Shown: one piece after another, positions 1-6,098 of the stretch
Numbering within the stretch: the stretch's first letter is position 1
Layout of the letters: each line of letters begins with the position of its first letter
From: Oscillospiraceae bacterium
Lineage (GTDB): Bacteria > Bacillota > Clostridia > Oscillospirales > Oscillospiraceae
Length of the DNA stretch: 10,076 nt
Assembly: GCA_016296235.1 (NCBI GenBank)
Contig: JAEDJR010000064.1
Location: 1-10,076, forward strand
Direction: 5' to 3'
Made by a program: the position numbers and the translations under genes
Notes under the pieces: generated by a model
The model's input: the letters and a program-made list of their open reading frames with translations, nothing else
What the model was told of the DNA's origin: nothing
Databases searched by the model: none

Positions 1-1397
1 CGGCCGTAGCGGATATTCTCCATGACCGTGCCGGTGAACAGGTGGGTATCCTGCAACACCATACCCAGGGAGCGGCGCAGATCGTCCTTTTTGATGTCCC
101 GGACATCGATGCCGTCGTAGGTGATGGAGCCGGCCTGGATGTCGTAGAACCGGTTGATCAGGTTGGTGATGGTGGTTTTGCCTGCGCCGGTGGAGCCCAC
201 AAAGGCGATTTTCTGCCCGGGCTTGGCATAGAGGGACAGATCCCGCAGCACGGGCTTATCCGGCTCATAGGCAAAGTCCACGTTGTGGAACCGCACGTCG
301 CCCCGCAGGGGAACCTGGCTGCCGTCGGCCAGAACCCAGTGGTATTCCTGGCCCCGGCGCTCCAGCGTGACGGCGCCCTCGTCCACCTCGGATGGCGTAT
401 CCAGCACGGCGAAGATCCGCTCCGCACCGGCCAGAGCCAGCATGATGGAGTTGAACTGCTCGGAAATCTGGCTGACCCGGGTGGAGAAATTGCGGATGTA
501 CTGCAGAAACGCGATGAGAATGCCGCCGGCCTCCTCGCCGGACAGCAGCAGCACGCCCAATGCGCAGGTGATGGCGTAGAAGGTGTGGGAAAGGTTGTTG
601 AGGATGGGCCCCAGGACGTTGGTCACGGTGGTGGCCCGGGTGGAGGCGGCACACAGGGCGTCGTTGACGGGATAAAAGCCGGCCATAACCTGCTTTTCGT
701 GGGTAAAAACCTTGATATCCTTCTGCCCCGCGATCATTTCCTCGATATAACCGTTGACGGCGGCAGCGTGCTTCTGCTGGGCCCGGTAGCTTTTGCCGCT
801 GATCCGGGTGGTGGTTTTCACCAGCAGCACCACAATGGCCCCCAGCACCACCATGATGGCAAAGAGCTTCATGGACAGGGCCAGCATCATGAGAATGGTG
901 CCCGCCAGGGAGGTGACGGAGATCAGCATCTGGGTGATGCTGTGCTGCAGCAGCTCGGAGGTGGCCTCGATGTCGTTGGTGTAGTAGCTCATCAGGCTGC
1001 CGTTGGTGTTGGAGTCGAAGTACCCAACGGGCAGACGCTGCATTTTGGAGAACAGATCCCGCCGCAGGTGCAGAAGAATCACGGTGCAGCTTTCCAGCAT
1101 CAGCCGGTTCAGCAGGTAGTTGGTCAGGGCGCTGAGGAAATAGAGCACCGCCAGACCGGCCAACAGGGCGATGTACTTGGCGTAGGCCTCGCTGGGGGCC
1201 AGACCGGAGGCCTCCAGGACGTTGACCAGTGGCTTCATCATATAGGACGCGCCGATGGTGGCGGCGGAGTAGAGGAAAATGGAAACCACGGCGCACACCA
1301 GGATCACCCGGCAGTGCTGGAAATACCGGAACAGCCGCCACAGGGTGCGCAGGGGCGTCTGGGCTTTGCGGTAGTTGCGCAGTTCAACTCTGGGCAT
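1..1397 (-). CDS. ABC exporter half-transporter (permease-ATPase), canonical-type subunit, 3' end outside the window
   Basis: About 465 residues are visible, reading leftward from an ATG at 1397. The order is a six-helix exporter membrane domain (about residues 20-330) followed by the start of an ATPase domain. The ATPase part shows Walker A GSTGAGKTT (residues 401-409) and the Q-loop VLQDTHLFTGTV (Q449). The signature motif, Walker B and switch His lie beyond the left edge, so the active site cannot be judged fully. The start is supported by a strong ribosome site, AGGAGGAGG at 1404-1412, six bases upstream. It overlaps the end of the upstream exporter gene by 14 bp, which suggests translational coupling and equal amounts of both subunits. 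By family knowledge (TM288, BmrD, LmrD) this is the partner of a subunit with a degenerate site, and the pair exports drugs, lipids or peptides from the cytoplasmic membrane. The substrate cannot be told from sequence. Confidence 0.93.
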   Translation of the reverse strand, partial: MPRVELRNYRKAQTPLRTLWRLFRYFQHCRVILVCAVVSIFLYSAATIGASYMMKPLVNVLEASGLAPSEAYAKYIALLAGLAVLYFLSALTNYLLNRLMLESCTVILLHLRRDLFSKMQRLPVGYFDSNTNGSLMSYYTNDIEATSELLQHSITQMLISVTSLAGTILMMLALSMKLFAIMVVLGAIVVLLVKTTTRISGKSYRAQQKHAAAVNGYIEEMIAGQKDIKVFTHEKQVMAGFYPVNDALCAASTRATTVTNVLGPILNNLSHTFYAITCALGVLLLSGEEAGGILIAFLQYIRNFSTRVSQISEQFNSIMLALAGAERIFAVLDTPSEVDEGAVTLERRGQEYHWVLADGSQVPLRGDVRFHNVDFAYEPDKPVLRDLSLYAKPGQKIAFVGSTGAGKTTITNLINRFYDIQAGSITYDGIDVRDIKKDDLRRSLGMVLQDTHLFTGTVMENIRYG

Positions 1398-3198
1398 GGG
1401 CGGCCTCCTCCTGCATCTGGCTGTAATAGACCTCCTGATAAATCCGGCTGCGGGCCAGCAGCTCCTGGTGGGTGCCCACGTCGGAGAGGCTGCCCTGATC
1501 CAGAACCACAATCCGGTCGCAGACCAGGATCGAGGCAATGCGCTGGGCGATGATAATCTTGGTGACGCCGGGCATGGCGGAGGCCAGGGCGCGGCGGATG
1601 TGCTCGTCGGTGGCCATATCCACGGCGGAGGTGGAGTCGTCCAGGATCAGGATTTTCGGGTTTTTGACAATGGCCCGGGCAATGCGCAGCCGCTGCCGCT
1701 GGCCGCCGGAGAGATTGGCGGCATTCTGCTCCAGAACGGTGTCGTAGCCGTCGGGGAAGCGGTCGATGAACTCGTCGGCCCGGGCAATGGCGCAGGCCTG
1801 CCGCAGGGCCTCGTCTGATGCGTTGGGATCGCCCCAGCGCAGATTTTCGGCGATGGTGCCGGAAAACAGGGAGCCGTTCTGCAGCACCATGGACACGCCG
1901 CTGCGCAGGTTCTCCAGGGTGTAGTCCCGGACGTTCCGGCCGCCCACCCGGACGGTGCCGGAGAGGGTGTCGTAAAACCGGGGAATCAGGCTGACCAGGG
2001 TGGATTTGCCCTCGCCGGTGCCGCCGATGACGCCGATGGTTTCTCCGCTGCGGATGTGCAGGTCGATATGGCGCAGCGCCAGCTTGTCCGGATCGCCGGT
2101 GTAGCTGAAGCACACGTCGTCGAAGTCCACACTGCCGTCGGCCACCGGCGCGTCGGAGGGCCCGTCGGCGATGTCGGTTTTCTCGTCCAGAACCTCGTTG
2201 ATGCGCACCAGGGAGGCCTGGGTGCGGGAGATGGCCATGATGTGCCAGGAGATCATGGCCAGGGAGGAGACAGCCTGGGAGGTATAGGACACCAGGCTCA
2301 TAAGCTCACCGGTGCCGAGCCCGGTTTTCTCAAACAGGATTTCCTGCCCGCCCAGAAGTAGCAGGATGATGGTGCAGCCCCACATGACCACCATTTGAAT
2401 GGGGCCGGACAGGGTGAACAGTCGGGAGGAGGCCAGCTGGGCATGGCGCAGCTCCTGGGCTGTGTCGGAGAAGCGGTCAGCTTCGTAATGGCCCCGGACA
2501 AAGGCCTTGACCACCCGGATGGAGACCAGATTTTCCTGGACTGCATGGTTCATGCCGTCCATCCGCCGGAGCATGGCCCGGAACCGGGGCTGGCCGATGG
2601 CCATGAGCACGCCAAGGGTGACGCCCATGATGGGAATGGCCAGCAGGAAAATGGCGGCCAGATGGGGCGCGATCAGAAGCGCCATGGTGGAGGACATGAT
2701 GACCATAAAGGGGGCGCGAAACATGGAACGGATGACCTGCTGCATGGTGTTGCGGACGGTGTTGACATCCGTGGTGGCGCGGGTAATCAGGCTGGACGCC
2801 GAGAAATGGTCGGTGTTGGCGAAGGAGAAGGACTGAATCTTCTCCAGCAGGGCGTTGCGCAGGTTCTTTGCGAAGCCCTGGCTGGCCACTGCCGCAGCCC
2901 GGGCGCTGATGACGCCGCAGGTCAGGGACAGCCCGGCGGTGACGATCATCATCAGGCCAACGGTCAGCACAAACCGGGTCTGATTGGCCACCAGTGCGGG
3001 GTCAAACCACTGCTGCAGGGCAAAAACCTCCTTGCGATAGAGGCCGCCGTCCACAATTACCGCCATAAGCAGCGGAATCAGCACCTCCAGAAGCACCTCC
3101 AGAGAGATAAAAACCACCGAGGCCACGGTCCATCCGCCATAGCCCCTGAGGTTGGGCCAGACATGACGGAGCGCGCCCGGCGTCTTTTGATGTTCCAA
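1384..3198 (-). CDS. ABC exporter half-transporter (permease-ATPase), degenerate-site subunit
   Basis: 604 residues, the usual length for a half-transporter: membrane domain about 20-330, ATPase domain about 355-590. Walker A is GGTGEGKST (392-400), the Q-loop is Q440, the signature is LSGGQ (496-500), Walker B is ILILD (516-520) and the D-loop is SAVD (524-527). The residue after Walker B is Asp (D521) instead of the catalytic Glu, and the switch His is Gln (Q552, in IIIAQRIAS). That pair of changes is typical of the TM287/BmrC/LmrC half of heterodimeric exporters, where one ATP site binds but barely hydrolyses. I chose the TTG at 3198 because AAAGGAG lies ten bases upstream (3209-3215) and a promoter with a perfect TATAAT lies just beyond. 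The frame stays open to 3525, but that extension crosses the promoter and the divergent gene. Substrate unknown; multidrug or lipid export is the usual annotation. Confidence 0.92.
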   Translation of the reverse strand: MEHQKTPGALRHVWPNLRGYGGWTVASVVFISLEVLLEVLIPLLMAVIVDGGLYRKEVFALQQWFDPALVANQTRFVLTVGLMMIVTAGLSLTCGVISARAAAVASQGFAKNLRNALLEKIQSFSFANTDHFSASSLITRATTDVNTVRNTMQQVIRSMFRAPFMVIMSSTMALLIAPHLAAIFLLAIPIMGVTLGVLMAIGQPRFRAMLRRMDGMNHAVQENLVSIRVVKAFVRGHYEADRFSDTAQELRHAQLASSRLFTLSGPIQMVVMWGCTIILLLLGGQEILFEKTGLGTGELMSLVSYTSQAVSSLAMISWHIMAISRTQASLVRINEVLDEKTDIADGPSDAPVADGSVDFDDVCFSYTGDPDKLALRHIDLHIRSGETIGVIGGTGEGKSTLVSLIPRFYDTLSGTVRVGGRNVRDYTLENLRSGVSMVLQNGSLFSGTIAENLRWGDPNASDEALRQACAIARADEFIDRFPDGYDTVLEQNAANLSGGQRQRLRIARAIVKNPKILILDDSTSAVDMATDEHIRRALASAMPGVTKIIIAQRIASILVCDRIVVLDQGSLSDVGTHQELLARSRIYQEVYYSQMQEEAAHAQS

Positions 3199-3208
3199 AA
3201 CGAAGCGT

Positions 3209-3215
3209 CTCCTTT
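3209..3215 (-). promoter_or_regulatory. Ribosome binding site that decides the TTG start of the exporter gene
   Basis: AAAGGAG on the minus strand, ten bases before the TTG at 3198. No ATG or GTG in frame is better placed, and the predicted transcript starts near 3225, so longer upstream frames would not be transcribed. Confidence 0.7.
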
Positions 3216-3231
3216 CCGTTAAATCGGGAAT

Positions 3232-3260
3232 ATTATACAAAAGAAACCGGAAAAATGCAA
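3232..3260 (-). promoter_or_regulatory. Promoter of the ABC exporter gene pair
   Basis: On the minus strand: TTGCAT (3260-3255) as a weak -35, exactly 17 bases of spacer, then a perfect TATAAT (3237-3232). Transcription would start near 3225, giving a leader of about 27 bases with the ribosome site inside. The -35 and the first part of the spacer read TTGCATTTTTCCGG, nearly repeated in the divergent promoter. Confidence 0.75.
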
Positions 3261-3296
3261 GAGAGGGCTCGTTTGGCAGAGCAAAGCGGATTTCCA

Positions 3297-3325
3297 TTGC
3301 TTTTTCCGGAAAACTGCCGTATACT
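3297..3325 (+). promoter_or_regulatory. Promoter of the zinc-type ABC uptake operon
   Basis: TTGCTT (3297-3302), 17 bases of spacer, then TATACT (3320-3325), one base off the consensus -10. The transcript would start near 3332, giving a leader of about 33 bases. The spacer contains the palindrome TTTTCCGGAAAA (3302-3313). The octamer AAAGCGGA occurs on both sides of the promoter core (3283-3290 and 3326-3333). I see no match to the classical Zur box (TCGTAATnATTACGA type). Confidence 0.65.
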
Positions 3326-3364
3326 AAAGCGGAAATCTGTTTTTCGGGAGCGATCAAATACCAT

Positions 3365-4204
3365 ATGAAAAGACTGTTCGCCGCAATTCTTGCGGTATTC
3401 CTGCTGAGCGCCTGCGCAGCCGCGCCGGCACAGTCCGGCGGTGTGGCTGCCACCACCGGGCCGGTGGCCCAATTTGCCCGGGCCATTGCCGAGGGCACCG
3501 ATGTGGCGGTGAGCCAGGTAATCACAGATTCGGTTTCCTGCCTCCACGACTATTCCCTGTCTGTGCGGCAGATGGAAACCGTGGAAAAGAGCCGGGCCGT
3601 CCTGATTTCCGGCGCGGGTCTGGAGGAATTTATGTCCGATGCCCTGGCGGCGGCCGAGACCACCGTGGACTGCTCCCAGGGGATTGCCCTGCGGCAGCTG
3701 GAGGGGGAGGACGACCCCCATATCTGGCTGGACCCGGCCCGGGCGGCGCAGATGGCGGAGAATCTCTGCGCCGGACTGACGGCGCTGTATCCACAGCATG
3801 AGCAGACCTTCCGCGCCAACACCGACCAATTGAAGGCGCGCCTGGCGGAGCTGGAGGCCTATGGCCAGGCGGCCCTGTCCGATCTGCAGTGCCGGAAGCT
3901 CGTCACCTTCCACGACGGCTTCGGCTATCTGGCGGAGGCCTTTGACCTGGAGATTCTGGCGGCTGTGGAGGAGGAAGCCGGCAGCGAAGCCTCGGCGGCG
4001 GACCTGACGGAGATTATTGCCCTGGTGCGGGAAAACCGGCTGCCCGCCGTCTTTGTGGAGGCCAACGGCTCCGTCGGCGCGGCCTCGGTGATCCGGGCGG
4101 AAACCGGCGTGTCTGTGGGCGTGCTGGACATGGCCATGGGCGGCAGTGATTATTTTGAAGCCATGAAGGCCAACTTTGACACGTTGAAAGAGGCGCTGCA
4201 ATGA
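3365..4204 (+). CDS. znuA: Zinc-type metal ABC transporter substrate-binding lipoprotein (ZnuA/AdcA family)
   Basis: Captures a divalent metal outside the cell and delivers it to the permease. 279 residues with a lipoprotein signal: K2-R3, a hydrophobic stretch to residue 14, and lipobox LSAC ending at C17. The four metal ligands of the cluster A-I family can be read: H61 (LHDYSLS), H119 (DDPHIWLDP), H183 (TFHDGFGYLA) and D255 (GVLDMAMGG). The His-Asp-aromatic form at H61 resembles AdcA/ZnuA zinc proteins more than the PHxYEP form of manganese proteins, so zinc is favoured but not proved. It lacks a His-rich loop before the second ligand; only a short acidic stretch (EGEDD) is there. At 279 residues it is slightly shorter than the usual ~300. 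The nearest ribosome site, GGGAG (3346-3350), is 14 bases from the ATG, longer than usual. First gene of the operon; it overlaps the next by 4 bp. Confidence 0.92.
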   Translation: MKRLFAAILAVFLLSACAAAPAQSGGVAATTGPVAQFARAIAEGTDVAVSQVITDSVSCLHDYSLSVRQMETVEKSRAVLISGAGLEEFMSDALAAAETTVDCSQGIALRQLEGEDDPHIWLDPARAAQMAENLCAGLTALYPQHEQTFRANTDQLKARLAELEAYGQAALSDLQCRKLVTFHDGFGYLAEAFDLEILAAVEEEAGSEASAADLTEIIALVRENRLPAVFVEANGSVGAASVIRAETGVSVGVLDMAMGGSDYFEAMKANFDTLKEALQ

Positions 4205-4956
4205 AACACAGCCATTTCCACGCGGGCAGCTGTCAGGACGCCTGCTGCCTGAAAATTGAGCACCTGTCCGTCCGGTTCGGCCAGGAGCCGGTGCTGGAGG
4301 ATATCAACCTGCATATGCACTGCGGCCAGATCGTGGCCCTCATCGGCCCCAACGGAGCGGGCAAGTCCACCCTGATTAAGTCCATCCTGGGCCAGCGGGA
4401 CTATACCGGCAGCATCACCTTTTCTCCCGCCGGGGGCGGCACGGAGAAGCTGCGCATCGGGTATGTGCCCCAGAGCCCCGGCTTTGACCGGGGGGACCCC
4501 ATCAGCGTCCTGGATCTGTTTGCCTGCTGCCTGAACCGGCGTCCTGCCTTCCTGCCGGTCAAAAAGGCCTTCCGCCAGACCGTGCTGGCGTGCCTGGCCC
4601 GGGTTCACGGTGAAGCTCTGATCGACAAGCGCATCGGCGACCTGTCCGGCGGTGAGGTGCAGCGGGTGCTCCTGGCTCTGGCCCTGGAGCCCATGCCCCA
4701 GCTGCTGATTCTGGACGAGCCGCTGTCCGGCGTGGATGTGGAGGGCATGGAGCTGCTCATGGACATGCTGGACGAAATCCGCCGCACCTGCGATCTGTCC
4801 ATCCTCATGACCACCCACGATTTCTCCATGCTGGAGCGCTACTGCGACCGGGTGGTGCTGCTGTCCCACAAAATTCTGAAGAAGGGAACGCCCCTGGAGG
4901 TTCTGTCCTCCGAGGAATTCCTGCAGGCGTTCCGGATGGGAGGGAGACGGCCATGA
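4201..4956 (+). CDS. znuC: Zinc-type metal ABC transporter ATP-binding protein (ZnuC family)
   Basis: The cytoplasmic ATPase that powers metal uptake through the permease encoded next. 251 residues with all catalytic elements: Walker A GPNGAGKST (49-57), Q-loop Q91, signature LSGGE (148-152), Walker B LLILDEP (168-174, with catalytic E173), D-loop SGVD (176-179) and switch H206 (TTHDFS). The ABC domain starts near residue 17. Before it is an extension with H3, H5, H7, C11, C15 and C16, a plausible metal-binding tail; H38, H40 and C41 lie just before Walker A. The ATG overlaps the previous stop as ATGA, and GAAAGAGG (4186-4193) is seven bases upstream. The operon context (binding lipoprotein before, ABC-3 permease after) makes the role secure. 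Zinc rather than manganese or iron is inferred from the binding protein and the His/Cys tail. Confidence 0.93.
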   Translation: MKHSHFHAGSCQDACCLKIEHLSVRFGQEPVLEDINLHMHCGQIVALIGPNGAGKSTLIKSILGQRDYTGSITFSPAGGGTEKLRIGYVPQSPGFDRGDPISVLDLFACCLNRRPAFLPVKKAFRQTVLACLARVHGEALIDKRIGDLSGGEVQRVLLALALEPMPQLLILDEPLSGVDVEGMELLMDMLDEIRRTCDLSILMTTHDFSMLERYCDRVVLLSHKILKKGTPLEVLSSEEFLQAFRMGGRRP

Positions 4957-5792
4957 GTCTTTGGTATGCGCTGCTGGACGGCCTTTCCCTGGAATGGCTG
5001 TCCATGAATTTCATGAAGAATGCCCTCCTGGCGGTGCTGCTCATGGGGCCGCTGTTTGGCCTTCTGTCCACCATGACCGTCACGGGAAAGCTGAGCTTCT
5101 TCTCCGACGCCCTGGGGCATTCCGGGTTCACGGGCATCGCCATCGGCGTGCTGTGCGGATCGGCCCTGCCCATGGCCTGGGCCGTGGCGTTGGCCGTGGC
5201 CTTCGCGCTGCTGTTTTCCTATGTGCGGGGCAGAACCTCCCAGGCCGCCGAGACCATCATCAGCGTCTTTTCCTCCACGGCGGTGGCCTTGGGTATTTTC
5301 ATCGCCACCATGAACGGCAGCAGCTTCACCAAGTTCAACAAATACCTCATCGGCGATATTCTCTCCGTGACGCCGGGGGAGATCGGACTGCTGGCCCTGG
5401 TGCTGGCGCTGGTTGCCGTGCTGTGGGTGCTGGCCTCCAACCGGCTGGCCCTGACGGCGGTACATCCCCAGCTGGCATCCTCCCGGGGCATCCCGGTGCG
5501 GGGCTATGAGACGCTCTTCACCGTGTCCATCGCCGTGGTGGTGACCCTGGCCATGAGCTGGGTGGGATTGATGGTCATCAACTCCCTGCTGGTGCTGCCG
5601 GCGGCGGCTTCGCGGAATATCGCCCGGAACCTGCGGGAATACCATCTGTTCTCCGTCCTGGGAGCGCTGCTGGCCGGCGTTCTGGGACTGGCGACCAGCT
5701 ATTACCTGGGCTGCTCCACGGGCGCGGTCATCAGTCTGTATCTGGCGGCGTTCTTCGCCGTGACCTTCTGCCTGAGAAAAACCCGGGCATAG
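4953..5792 (+). CDS. znuB: Zinc-type metal ABC transporter permease (ABC-3 family, ZnuB-like)
   Basis: The membrane channel subunit. 279 residues, the normal size for the ABC-3 family, with about eight hydrophobic segments (roughly 22-41, 58-70, 72-90, 102-120, 143-161, 186-202, 203-216, 231-273 as one or two). The family stretch after the first helix, SDALGHSGFTGIAIG (51-65), is clear. The polar loop near 175-186 (ASSRGIPVRGYE) is where the coupling helix that contacts the ATPase is expected. The ATG overlaps the preceding stop as ATGA, with GGGAGGGAG (4938-4946) six bases upstream. Last gene of the three-gene operon; a strong stem-loop begins 44 bases after its stop. No accessory gene follows in this operon. 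Confidence 0.93.
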   Translation: MSLWYALLDGLSLEWLSMNFMKNALLAVLLMGPLFGLLSTMTVTGKLSFFSDALGHSGFTGIAIGVLCGSALPMAWAVALAVAFALLFSYVRGRTSQAAETIISVFSSTAVALGIFIATMNGSSFTKFNKYLIGDILSVTPGEIGLLALVLALVAVLWVLASNRLALTAVHPQLASSRGIPVRGYETLFTVSIAVVVTLAMSWVGLMVINSLLVLPAAASRNIARNLREYHLFSVLGALLAGVLGLATSYYLGCSTGAVISLYLAAFFAVTFCLRKTRA

Positions 5793-5836
5793 AACCAGAA
5801 GGGACTGCAATGTTCGAAAGACTGCAAAACAGAAAG

Positions 5837-5876
5837 AAGGCCCCCTGTGTAGGATCACCACTACACAGGGGGCCTT
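5837..5876. terminator. Perfect 16-bp stem-loop between convergent genes
   Basis: AAGGCCCCCTGTGTAG (5837-5852) pairs perfectly with 5861-5876 across an 8-base loop (GATCACCA). Read on the minus strand, the stem is followed by a T-rich run (TTCTTTCTGTTTTG), a good intrinsic terminator for transcripts coming from the radical SAM gene. On the plus strand the stem is followed by GCGAAGG, so the U-tract for the zinc operon is poor and stopping may be only partial. Its position between convergent operons fits a shared terminator, but it could also belong to a repeated element with the next 220 bases. Confidence 0.75.
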
Positions 5877-5929
5877 GCGAAGGAAAGAAGCGCGCTTGTC
5901 TGTTTGGCAAATTGGGGTTTGTCTTTGAG

Positions 5930-5971
5930 TTGACAATTGAAAATTGAAAATTGACAATTGACAATTGACAA
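5930..5971. repeat. Six tandem 7-bp repeats (TTGACAA/TTGAAAA)
   Basis: Uninterrupted units in the order TTGACAA, TTGAAAA, TTGAAAA, TTGACAA, TTGACAA, TTGACAA. The last unit is also the first seven bases of the inverted-repeat element that follows. The tract is much more AT-rich than its surroundings. Short tandem arrays of this kind are prone to slippage, so copy number may vary between strains. Confidence 0.9.
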
Positions 5972-6098
5972 TGAAGGTATCCGCTTCGCGGATGATTCTA
6001 TTGGCTGCTTCGCAGTCCTTGTGCCCCCTGTAGAGGGGGCACGAGGGGCTGCGCGCATTATTTCAAATCATCCGCGCAGCGGATACGTCCATTGTCAA
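5965..6098. mobile_element. 134-bp MITE-like near-palindromic element with 33-bp terminal inverted repeats
   Basis: The left end (5965-5997, beginning TTGACAATGAAGG) matches the reverse complement of the right end (6066-6098) at 30 of 33 positions. The centre is a perfect 9-bp stem with a 4-base loop (GTGCCCCCT 6021-6029, AGGGGGCAC 6034-6042). The element is thus symmetric: 65 bases, a 4-base loop, 65 bases. Each inverted end also contains its own small hairpin (ATCCGC...GCGGAT). It has no coding capacity of its own, as expected for a non-autonomous element or REP-like repeat. I see no clear target-site duplication. Its right end lies inside the 3' end of the radical SAM gene and supplies that gene's final codons. 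Confidence 0.75.

Noticed and set aside
42..1553. 503-codon plus-strand frame opposite the exporter genes
   Set aside because: Antisense to conserved ABC exporter sequence; low-complexity Gly/Gln/His composition and no family match.
3199..3525. 109-codon N-terminal extension of the exporter gene
   Set aside because: It crosses the predicted promoter and overlaps the divergent lipoprotein gene. The family membrane domain begins only after the TTG at 3198, which has its own ribosome site.
4839..5957. 372-codon minus-strand frame opposite the permease, running into the repeats
   Set aside because: His/Gln/Gly-rich antisense translation. Its first codons come from the 7-bp tandem repeats, not from a plausible gene start.
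5965..5999. Outward promoter using the perfect TTGACA of the last repeat unit
   Set aside because: Bases at 16-18 bp downstream are GC-rich (GCGGAT region) and do not resemble a -10.
5930..6098. CRISPR array
   Set aside because: The repeats are 7 bp with no spacers, and the longer repeats are a single inverted pair. No cas gene is present.
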